64,000 nucleotides of DNA from Linum tenue (Eukaryota > Streptophyta > Magnoliopsida > Malpighiales > Linaceae), in assembly GCA_946122785.1 (NCBI GenBank), contig CAMGYJ010000004.1, positions 23,135,684-23,199,683 on the forward strand. The letters are read 5' to 3'. The notes under the pieces are model-generated. The model saw nothing but the letters and a program-made list of their open reading frames with translations, was not told the DNA's origin and did not search any database. The translations under genes were made by a program, and so were the position numbers. Positions within the stretch are counted from its first letter, which is position 1; each line of letters opens with the position of its first letter. Of the stretch, positions 55,445 through 64,000 are shown piece by piece.

Positions 55445-56302
55445 TTACTCCGCCAGCTGCGGCTCCTGCAATGCCTGCTCACCTAGCAAAATACAATGCT
55501 CAAGAGCATCGTCAGTACCCGCACTTGTTATAGCGAGTGCGGTCTGAAAATCAGTAAGCACATCACAGTAATCTATGTCATCATGCAAATGAGAGTGCTT
55601 CCCATTCTCAGGCACAGAAAAAGTAGCATGTTCATCACCAGCACGCAGGATCAATTTACCACTATGCACATCAATAAGCGCCTTGGCGGTGGTGAGAAAC
55701 GGTCTACCCTAAATCAAAGGCACATCAACATCCTCATTTATATCCAGAATAACAAAGTCAACAGGATATGTGAATGCACCTACATTAACAAGCAGATCCT
55801 CAATGATACCCCTAGGATGCACGATGGAACGATCAGCTAACTGAATGCTCATCCTAGTAGCTCTAGGTTCACCTAGGTCTAGCTTCTTAAACAATTTGTA
55901 GGGCATGACATTTATGCTAGCGCCTAGGTCCGCCAAGGACTTTCCTACATGCATGCTGCCAATAACAAGAGGGATAGTGAAACTCCCTGGGTCTTTGCGC
56001 TTCTCGGGCAACTTGTTATGCGGGATAGCAGAACACTCCTCACTCAACATCACTGTCGAAAGATCCCCAAGTTTCTTCTTGTTGGTGAGGGGGTCCTTCA
56101 TGAACTTGGCATACTTGGGCATCTTCGACAGTGCCTCCACGAACGGCATGCTGATGTTGACTTGCTTCAACATTGCCATGAACTTGGCAAACTCAGTCTC
56201 CAGCTTGTCTTTATGTAGGCGAGTGGGGAAAGGAAGTTGGGGTACATGCTCCTTAACCACTGGCTCTGGCTTGGGAGCAGGTGCTTCTTTGTCTCCCCCC
56301 AC
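55445..56302 (-). pseudogene. Athila B protease
   Basis: The frame 56302-55709 gives 'LPEKRKDPGSFTIPLVIGSM', 'GKSLADLGASINVMPYKLFK' (active site D-L-G-A-S) and 'FVILDINEDVDVPLI', then TAG, then 55669-55445 'LRAGDEHATFSV' and 'DDIDYCDVLTDFQTALAITS' ending at another stop. The aspartic protease would cut the element polyprotein. The active site looks intact; the stop directly after 'VPLI' removes the last structural element 'LGRPFL'. Confidence 0.8.
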
Positions 56303-56632
56303 TTCTGCATTGTCAGCTGGAAGTGCTGAAGCAGGTAGTGGCTCATCTTGCCTGGGCTAGGCAGGAGCAGCAGATGTGGTCTTGCCACTCCTGGTGGTGA
56401 TGGCATCCAACTGCTGGTGAGGCTCACGAGGGTTCGAAATAGTGGTGGCAGGCAGAGTCCCCGGTGCCCTGATAGTGTTTTGGCGAGCTATACCACCAAT
56501 CTGATTCTGTATCTTGCAAAATGGCACCCTGGTTTCTCTGGCCTGCCTCCAGTGAGGTTATGTTCTGATCCATCCTCGTGAAATTCGCCTGGCTAGTGGT
56601 CATGAATGCCTGCTAAATATTTTTCAGTTCCG

Positions 56633-57633
56633 TCATCTGATTATCTGGAGCTGCAGCTGCTGGAGGCTGGGCATACTAATGCTGGGGCTGCTGGAATGGC
56701 TGCCCCTGCCTAGGCTGGTAGGGCTGCTGCTGTGGTGGTGGCCCCTGTCTAGCCTGGAAAGGCTGCCTCTGCTGAAAACCACCTGCTGGTGCTGGGAAAC
56801 CAGGTGGTTTAGTGGTGTTGCTACCCCAAGCGAAGTTGGGATGCTGGCGCCACCCCTCGTTGTATGTATTGCTGTATGGGTCAAGGCGCCGAGCATTGGC
56901 GATGAAGTTCACCTGCTCTTGGGGGGTAGAAGACTCTCGCATAGTCTGGCAGTCTTCCACCAGATGATTCGGGCTCTCACACCACTAACATTGAGCTACT
57001 GGAGGTACAGCCAAACCTCTGCCCGGAATATGACTGTTGGGCTGCTTCAATGCCTGCACTAACTCAGCCACCTCCCGCTCTAGCCCAGAACTGGCCTCCA
57101 TGGCGTGCACACCAGGGACATCGTTTAGCTTGAACCCGTTCGTCAGGGACACCGTTCAGCTTGAACCCGTTCGTCAGCTGTAGGAAACGGGACAGGTGCA
57201 CCCTTGCCTCCTCATCCTTCAAGCCATGAAACTGGACAGAGGATGTAATGAGTTGAATCCAGCATGGCTTGATCTCGAAGTTGTTCGCTGGAATGGGCGG
57301 GTAGAGGATGACAGGGCGGATATCAGCAACCCGTGGAGTGTAGTAGTACTCCAAGGTGGGACCCGGCGGCGGTGGATGATGATGAACCCCATCTGCCTGG
57401 GGTATGGGGTTGTTCCCCAAGATCTGATTCACCGGGGGAACCTGGAAAGGATTCCCTTGGGGTGGGTTGTGTTCGCATTCCATCTCGTACTCTTCCTCAG
57501 AATCGCTGCTCAAGTGGCCGTCTATGCGCTCTTCCGTAGCCAGTCTAGCTCGTTGTTGTCTCCTAAGTTGGCGACAGGTGTGTTCAAGCTCTGGATCCAA
57601 CGGCAGTAAACCTCCCGACTGGCTACGGGTCAT
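56633..57633 (-). pseudogene. Athila B gag, capsid middle deleted
   Basis: An ATG at 57633, about 125 bp after the primer site, opens 'MTRSQSGGLLPLDPELEHTC', then 'RVADIRPVILYPPIPANNFE' and 'HGLKDEEARVHLSRFLQLTN'. After 'GFKLNGVPD' the sequence jumps to the region before the zinc knuckle ('ALKQPNSHIPGRG'), so most of the capsid is missing. A tandem 31-bp duplication lies exactly at the join (57115-57176). The knuckle reads 'C*WCESPNHLVEDC' with TAG in place of CAG. A Gln-rich tail ends at about 56633. Confidence 0.75.
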
Positions 57634-57781
57634 GCACTATCTGCACACAGTCAAGAAATTCAAACCTGTGAAGGCACAAGTGGGAAAGAACAAACAATCA
57701 ATGCGAAAATGAAAATGCTAAAGTAACAGAAATCACTTTTCTTCAACAACCTAGCCTTCCCCGGCAACGGCGCCAAAAACT

Positions 57782-59143
57782 TGACTCGCTCTAACCGTCA
57801 CTCTAGAAAATGGCCAAGTGTAACCACTTCCTAAAGCGTAGTATAGCGGGTTTGGGTTTTAATGTCAACCCGGGTCCAAGATGTGATGACTACTCAGTGA
57901 ATTCTTATTATCTAGTAGTGAAACTTTAGTGCAGATTCAAGTAAGCAAACAAGCAAAGCAATTACACGGTTTTTTTCAAGACGAGAGAGGTCACCCGGAT
58001 ATGGTTCACCCTAGACTGCAGTTAAACCGGATTGCAATTTACCAAGTTCAATTTCTATGATAGTTATACTGCGGGAGGTTCTTAAACAGCCTGAAGTCTC
58101 GACTAAAGGTCTCCAGACCCTCTCAATCTGAGTCTCCAGCGGGCGACTAACCTCCACCGGAGTAAAAGATTGAGGTCCTAATGAACAAAACCTCCACTAC
58201 CGAAGTGAATACGGTACAGAATAGTGAGTTGGCTCCTCGACTAAAGTCACCAACTCCATACCTTCAATCAAGGGTGCTCTATCAACCTAGGCAGATATTC
58301 TCTTTCTAGGTTAAAACAGAAACAACAGGAATTTGATCAGGATTCATGCCATTCAACAAATCAGACCTCAATTGAACATAATTATATCAAAGAATCTGTA
58401 CTTGGGTTCATACAACCAGACCTAACATACAAATCTAGTGTTCTCCATACCCAGATGAATGAGGAAGTTACTCCATGGAGAGATAAGAAAAAGCAATCTC
58501 AGATGCAGAAATCATGCCGTGAAGGATGGGAATCTGCTCATGGTCGTTAATCGGCACTTCTCCAAGTGTGAGCTGAGATCCAATGGTGATGAAGATCAAG
58601 CTAGGGCACTTGGGAACTCTGGTTCGTCGCTTTCTCTCTCTATGAATCGCTTTCTTTCTCTAAAATTCGGAACCCCTCTATTTTGGCCTTCTTTTCCCTT
58701 AAGAAGCTGTCTGTCCCGATCCCTGGTCGAAATACCCGGTCGGGTATTTTTGGTGGCGACCGGGTATATTGAAAACGCACGTTTGAGGAACAGGGGAAAA
58801 TCCCCGGTCTGGCCCATGAATCCCCGACCGGGGATTTCTGCTCACTGCCCGGGCCCCCTTCTGCTTCTTCGAGACGCCCGAAGCGACAAATCCTCGGTCT
58901 GCTCCAAATAATACCAGGTCGGGTATTTGAGCCCATGACCGGGTATTTATCTCCTCCAGCACACTTCGACCCAACTTTGCTCCTTTCGACCCGAAACTCT
59001 TTTCTTCGCCTCGATGCCAACGCTAAGTCCTGAAATATGACATAAACGCACAACCTAGTGTGAAATCAACTTAAAACACGAGAATAAACATCTCAAACGG
59101 CTCAAGAATAAGGGTAAAAACATGTGTAATTAATGGTCTATCA
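57782..59143 (-). repeat. Athila B 5' LTR
   Basis: A 1,362-bp LTR; on the minus strand it starts TGATAGACCATTAATTACAC and ends GCGAGTCA, followed by 'AGTTTT' and the primer site. The palindromes AATCCCCGACCGGGGATT (58819-58836) and AATACCCGGTCGGGTATT (58731-58748), plus half sites, sit 300-415 bp from the LTR start. The R/U5 part holds a block of T/C- and A-rich text shared with copy C. Confidence 0.85.
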
Positions 59144-59148
59144 GTTGT

Positions 59149-60833
59149 CTTTTGCTAGGGGAACATGCATTGCAGGAGTTGCAGCTGGAGGAGTACCTCG
59201 CAGAGCTAGACGAAGCCGCGATCGAGGTGCGAGAGAAACCAGTCAAGCCGATCCCTATCTCGCCCTAGATCGCCACATCGTTGGAGGAGCCACCAGAGTT
59301 GGAGCTTAAGCCCCTCCCCACTCACCTGGAGTATGCATTTCTCCGGGATGGGAATAAGATCCCGGTCATTATCAACTCGGATCTGACACCCGAGCAGAAG
59401 AGTAGACTGGTGGCTCTGCTGAAGAAGTATGCCCGGCCATGGCGTGGAAGATAACAGACATTAGAGGCATTGGCCCATCCTTTTGCTCCCACAGAATTCT
59501 GATGGAGGATGAGGTTAAGCCAGTCAGGCAGCCACAACGGAGATTGACTCCTAACTTGGAAGAAGTGGTCCGGGCAGAGATTGTGAAGTTGATGGATGCA
59601 GGAATCATCTTTGCTATATCAGATAGCAAGTGGGTTAGTCCCACTCAGGTAGTTCCGAAGAAAGGTGGGATGACTGTGGTCCCGAATGAGAAGAATGAGT
59701 TAATCTCGATGCAGACCGTGATTGGTTGGAGAGTCTGCATCGATTACACGCTAGAGGATCAGGCGAAGACCACCTTCACTTGCCCCTTCGGTACTTTTGC
59801 TTACCGGAGGATTCCATTCAGGCTATGTAATGCACCGTCGACTTTCCATAGATGTATGTTGGCGATCTTTGAACGACTGGTTGGAGAGATCATGGAAGTC
59901 TTCATAGATGACTTCTCGGTTTACGGAGACTCCTTCACTCACTGTCTCCATAACTTTGAACTGGTCCTGAAGAGTTGCGAAGAGACTAATCTTGCACTCA
60001 GCTGGGCGAAGTGTCATTTATGGTTCGGTAGGGGATTGTGCTCGGGCACAAGATCTCTAAGCAGGGGATTGAGGTGGATCGCGCGAAATAGAGAGGATCA
60101 GTAAGCTACCTCCTCCCATTCCTGTGAAGGGGATCCGCAACTTTCTAGGTCATGCAGGTTTCTACAGGCGGTTTATGAAGGATTTCTTGAAGATTGCCCT
60201 GCCTCTGACCAAGCTATTGGAGAAGGATGCACCATTCCAGTTCACTCCTAAGTGCACAACTGCATTTGAGACATTGAAGGAGAAGGTCACTCATGCACCC
60301 ATCATGGTGACTCCTGACTGGTCTCTTCCCTTTGAGCTGATGTGCGATGTGAGTGACTATGCAATCAGAGTTGTTATGGGACAGAGACGCGAGAAGCACT
60401 TCAAGTCAATTTACTACGCGTCGAAGACCATGAACGATGCACAGGAGAATTAAACCACCACTGACAAGGAGCTACTCGATGTGGTGTATGCATTTGACAA
60501 GTTCCGACCATATCTGGTGCTCCCCCATATAGTGGTCTACACAACTACTCCGCGATTCGCTACCTGATGAGCAAGGCTGATGCAAAGCCTAGGCTCATCC
60601 GCTGGATCCTCCTTCTGCAGGAATTTGATATCGAGATCCGGGAGAAGAAAGGAGCCAAAAACTTTGCTGCAGATCATCTTTCACGGTCTGAAGCCCCTCC
60701 GGTGGACAACTTCGTGGAAGAGATCAACGAATCCTTCCCATGTGAGTGATTGCTGGCGATGAACTTGGTAGAGAGCCTGGCATTGTGACTCCGGTGGACA
60801 ACTTCGTGGAAGAGATCAACGAATCCTTCCCAG
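59149..60833 (+). pseudogene. Athila A reverse transcriptase and RNase H, internal deletion
   Basis: The plus frame gives 'PVRQPQRRLTPNLEEVVRAE', 'VSPTQVVPKKGGMTVVPNEK' and 'WRVCIDYTLEDQAKTTFTCP'. Between 'CIDY' and 'LEDQAK' about 45 residues found in copy B are missing, including the first catalytic Asp. 'EVFIDDFSVYG' keeps the Asp pair. RNase H follows with 'DWSLPFELMCDVSDYAIRVV' and 'YYASKTMNDAQEN*', then 'LQEFDIEIREKKGAKNFAAD' ending in 'HLSRSEAPPVDN'. A 44-bp direct repeat (60697-60740 and 60789-60832) marks the point where integrase is lost. Confidence 0.75.
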
Positions 60834-61878
60834 GTAAGATCATCCAAATCTTATGATTTGAGGGCTCCAAGTACTGATGTATGCATGATCATAGTGGCAT
60901 TGTGGTTTAATTAGTGAATCGAATGGCTGTTAGAATTGATGCATGGCAACTGGACTGTGACTAGGACAACCTATAATGATGACTGAGACGTGCAATAGAG
61001 TTGTGTAAGGGTTTAGTTTTTTTTCAACTGTTTGCTTACCAACTGTGACTTGGATCGATCACTTGTTCTTGACAGTCGTTTATGCATCTAGTTAAGGGAA
61101 TCAGAATGAGAGATACAACATATAGGTAGCCATGTGAGATTTGAGCCTGCTCGTTCCTTTCTTGTGCGATAGATCCCTCTTCCATGATGTGTAGCATTCA
61201 CGTTGTCATTAGCTAAGATGATGGAGGCATAGGAATAGCCCACGACCAAATTGACTGTCCTGGTGTGCATACACCCTAGTCAGCCCCTTTGAGCCGTGTC
61301 ACTCTCTTTCTTTCGATCTACAATGAACAATCACCCTTTTGCATCTCTTAGAAGGTTCCACATAGTGGTTTTTGCATGTTCTCTGATGTTTCTTGTAAAA
61401 ATAACGTGAGGGGTGGAGGTAGTTCTTAAAAGTTGAGCACTTGTTTGAAAAATGTGCAGAGGTGGTGGTTCTCTCAAGGAATGAAAAAAATGAATGAAAG
61501 TTAAAGAGAGCCACTACCAAAAATCCGAATCATGCTCATTGAGTAGTGTTTCTTAGCAGTCTGGCTTAGAAATACTAAAATTATTGTGACCTCCTTCGCT
61601 CTTGTGCTCTAAAGAATTTGAGTGATGCAGAATGGCATAAAGAAAGTAAGTGTTTGGTTGGTTGTGAATGTGTTGGGTTTGGAAATGTGAAACCTTGTGC
61701 TATGAATACTTCCACCACCTAAAAGGCTTTTTCCACATGTCCAAGACCCTAGCCAATCATTTGAACCTGTGTCTAAGACCTCCAGATTAGTTAGTGATGT
61801 CACCCAATATGTGAACTCAAGCATTGAGAGGCTGCCGTCATGGTGAAGAGACGTTAGGGATTGAGAGAATAAGCATGC
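60833..61878 (+). other. Athila A 3' non-coding region
   Basis: The stretch aligns in order with 36900-38200 of copy D: 'gagggctccaag', 'tagtggc', 'tgtgagattttgagcc', 'gatagatccctcttcca', 'cagcccctttgagcc', 'ccacatgtccaagac', 'tttgaacctgtgtctaa' and 'aggctgccgtcatgg'. It has no reading frame. It ends at 61878 without the purine tract that should precede a 3' LTR. Confidence 0.65.
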
Positions 61879-63296
61879 TGATAGACCGTTAGTTACACAT
61901 GTTTTTACCCCTGCTCTTACTCCGTTTGAGGTATTGATTCTCGTGTTTTAGGCCGATTTCACGCTAGGTTGTGCTTGTTTATGATATTTCAGGTCCTAGT
62001 ATGTGAATGGAGGCTTGGGAGCGAGTTTGAGGTCGATTGGACGAGGATCGGACGCATGGCGAGGTTCTGAGGAAGTCGCACGGGCACACCCACAACCCGC
62101 ACGGCCGTGCAAGTGACCAGTTTGGCCGTGCGGGATTGTGCATGGCACGCACGGGATTGTGCGTGGCCACGCACGGCCGTGCAACTGACCAGTTTGGCCG
62201 TGCGGGATTGTGCGTGGGCACGCACGGGCACAAGGGAAATCCGCACGGCCATGCAAGGTGCAATCCTGGCCGTGCGCGATGGCTGAAGCTCGACTTAATG
62301 GTACGACGCGTTTTGAGGTGCACTGCCAGAATGGTGATGTGCACGGCCGTGCACCCTGGCCGTGCGAGTCGGTTTTTAAGCGGATTCCGAGCCAAACAGA
62401 AGGGGATTCGAGTTTTTGAGAGACAGAGCGGTTCCTAGAGAGAGAAAGCGACGAACAAGAGCCTCCAAGTGCCCTAGATCGATCTACAACACCATTGGAG
62501 CTTGGTTTGAGCTTGGAGAAGTGCCGATTCAACGTCCAGGAGTAGAAATCCATCTTCACAGTATGATTTCCGCGTCTGATTCTGCTTTTGCTTCTCTTTC
62601 CATGGATTAGTTCTCCCATTCATCTGGGTATGGGAAACCCTAGTTCTGTATGTTAGGTTTGATTGTATGAACCCAAGTATTGATTCTATGATATTGATTA
62701 TATTCGATTGAGGTTTGAATGATTTAATGACATGAATCTTGATCAAATTCCTGTTGTTTCTGCTTTAACCTAGAATGATAATATCTGCCTAGGTTGATAG
62801 AGTATCCTTAATCGAAGGTAGTGAATTGGTGACTTTAGTCGAGGAGCCAGTTCACTATTCTGTACCGAATTCCATTCGGTAGTGGAGGTTTTGTTCATAG
62901 GGCCTCAATCTGTTTACTCCGGTGTAGGTTAGTCGCCAGCTAGAGACTCAGATTGAGAGGGTCTGAAGACCTTTAGTCAAGACTTCAGACTGATTAAGAA
63001 CCTTCCGCAGTATAACTATCATAGAAATTGAACTTGGTAATTACAATCCGGCTTAACTGCAGACTAGGGGGAACCATATCCGGGTGACCTCTCTTAACCT
63101 GAATACAAACGTTTAGTTGCTTTGTTTGCTTGTTAGTTTAGAACTTCACTAAAGTTTCATTGCTAGATAATACGAATTCACTGAGTAGTCATCACATCTA
63201 GGACCCGGGTTGATAATAAAACCCAAACCCGCTATACTACGCTTTAGGAAGTGGTTACACTTGGCCATTTTCTAGGGTGACAGTAGGAGCGAGTCA
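61879..63296 (+). repeat. Athila C 5' LTR with GCACGGCCGTGC palindromes
   Basis: A 1,418-bp LTR starts TGATAGACCGTTAGTTACAC and ends GGAGCGAGTCA, directly before a primer site. 196-486 bp from its start it has perfect GCACGGCCGTGC palindromes at 62099, 62171 and 62341 plus many half sites ('ggccgtgcggg', 'gcacggcca'). A GA-rich leader-like region begins near 62420. The rest aligns with the LTRs of copy B. Confidence 0.85.
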
Positions 63297-64000
63297 AGTT
63301 TTTGGCCCGTTGCCGGGGACGGCTAGGTTGTTGAAGAAAAGTGATTTCTGTTACTCTAGCTTTTCTTTTCGCTTTGTTTTCTTTGTCCCACTTGTGCCTT
63401 CACGGGTTTGCTTGCTTGAGTGTGTACAGGTAGTGCATGACCCGTAGCCAGTCAGGAGGTTTACTGCCGTTGGATCCAGAGCTTGAACGCACTTGCCGCC
63501 AACTTAGGAGACAACAGCGAGCTAGACTGTTACGGGAGAGCGCATAGACGGCCACTTGAGCAGCGAATCCGAGGACGAGCGCGAGATGGAGGGCGAAGAC
63601 ATCCCACAACCGGGGAATGCCTGACAGGCTCCCCCGGTGAATCAGCATCCACCACCACCGCCGGGTCCCACCTTGGAGTACTACTACACTCCACGGATTG
63701 CTGACATCCGCCCGGTCATCCTCTATCCACCCATCCCAGCAAACAACCTCGAGATCAAGCCATGCTGGATTCAACTCATCACATCATCTATCCAGTTCCA
63801 TGGTTTGAAGGATGAGGAAGCCCGGGCACACTTTTCCCGTTTTCTGCAGCTGACGAACGCGTTCAAGCTGAATGGTGTTCCGGATGATGCAATCCGCCTT
63901 CACCTCTTCCCCCATTCTCTGGTGGGGAATGCTAAGAGGTGGTTGGAGACCTAGCCCCCACTGTCCATCACTTCTTGGGACGATCTGGCGGATAAGTTCG
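63297..64000 (+). pseudogene. Athila C primer site and gag, runs off the window
   Basis: A primer site TGGCCCGTTGCCGGGGAC starts at 63303 (one or two changes from the B site). A gag start 'MTRSQSGGLLPLDPELERTC' appears at 63437 and is soon shifted. From 63637 'PTLEYYYTPRIADIRPVILY', 'NAFKLNGVPDDAIRLHLFPH' and 'SLVGNAKRWLET*PPLSITS' give the capsid. TAG follows 'LET', and a shift lies near 63540, so this copy also seems inactive. The element continues beyond 64000. Confidence 0.75.

Larger units (their letters stand above)
47783..59143 (-). mobile_element. Athila copy B, full structure, non-autonomous
   Basis: An 11,361-bp element inserted in copy A with the 5-bp duplication GTTGT (47778-47782 and 59144-59148). 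On the minus strand: 5' LTR 59143-57782 (TGATAGACC...GAGTCA), primer site TGGCGCCGTTGCCGGGGA (about 57775-57758), gag, protease, reverse transcriptase, RNase H tail, integrase (to 52680), palindrome array and TATA box (52450-52119), a long open frame (51474-50347), a purine tract TAAGTGTGGGGGAG (about 49126-49113) and 3' LTR 49110-47783. Stops in pol, a deleted capsid and a deleted RNase H make it dependent on other copies. Confidence 0.88.
45618..61878 (+). mobile_element. Athila copy A, interrupted by copy B, lacking LTRs and integrase
   Basis: Removing copy B (47783-59143 and one GTTGT) gives one plus-strand element: gag from its middle (45618-46590), spacer, protease (47125-47782), then pol (59149-60750) and a 3' region (60833-61878). 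Its 5' LTR and gag start were lost at the duplication junction. Reverse transcriptase has an internal deletion and integrase is wholly deleted. The 3' region stops at 61878 next to the LTR of copy C. Confidence 0.75.

Noticed and set aside
62037..62438. Open frames through the palindromic part of LTR C as genes
   Set aside because: Several frames on both strands stay open only because the repeated GC-rich palindromes lack stops; no domain.
61879..63296. LTR at 61.9 kb read as 3' LTR of copy A
   Set aside because: No purine tract precedes it, its palindromes differ from B, and a primer site and gag follow it; it is the 5' LTR of copy C.

Overview
This is a plant nuclear genome window, probably a eudicot. 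The evidence is spliced genes with GT-AG introns, one intact 13-exon gene very like Arabidopsis protein S-acyltransferase 23, and a dense nest of plant-type transposons: Athila, Tat, a TGTAACACCCC-type Ty3 element, Ty1/copia, TRIM, LINE, PIF/Harbinger, MULE, hAT-like and Helitron. I count two well-supported host genes, DUF21/CBS (partial) and PAT23 (complete), plus two exons of an unidentified gene. Almost everything else is transposon in various states of decay, which suggests gene-poor, possibly pericentromeric DNA.

Layout. 1-5.2 kb: last five exons of a DUF21/CBS gene (+), a worn Athila LTR, a coiled-coil-like relic and a hAT-like MITE. 5.38-10.05 kb: an internally deleted PIF/Harbinger element, itself split by a 5'-truncated LINE with an 11-bp target duplication. 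10.1-12.6 kb: two exons of an unknown gene, a tandem TRIM array, a copia 5' end, and a second LTR end with primer-binding site. 12.6-21.6 kb: a Tat-type Ty3 element on the minus strand whose gag is interrupted by a small gag-only LTR element. The two LTRs of that small element were each hit again, one by a 1.3-kb MULE and one by a MITE. 22.4-28.6 kb: PAT23 (minus). 30.1-30.7 kb: a hAT-like element. 32.6-35.1 kb: a Helitron Rep relic with introns, cut off by an Athila fragment (35.1-39.8 kb).

39.8-43.8 kb: a nearly gene-less element with a 2.6-kb LTR starting TGTAACACCCC; the LTR carries a 627-bp hAT-like insertion with a perfect 8-bp target duplication. 43.9-61.9 kb: an Athila copy A (+) into whose protease region an 11.4-kb Athila copy B (minus) inserted with target duplication GTTGT. 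The A/B junction was later tandemly duplicated. From 61.9 kb to the window end: the 5' LTR, primer site and gag of a third Athila (C).

The most unusual signal is a cluster of GC-rich palindromes at the same place (about 200-400 bp from the LTR start, ahead of the probable promoter) in three Athila lineages. The palindrome sequence differs in each lineage. In copy B the same palindrome also occurs as an array inside the element, directly upstream of a TATATAAG box and a 375-codon open frame placed after integrase. This suggests an internal promoter that shares its regulatory module with the element's own LTR. Coordinates of element ends and splice sites were read by eye.
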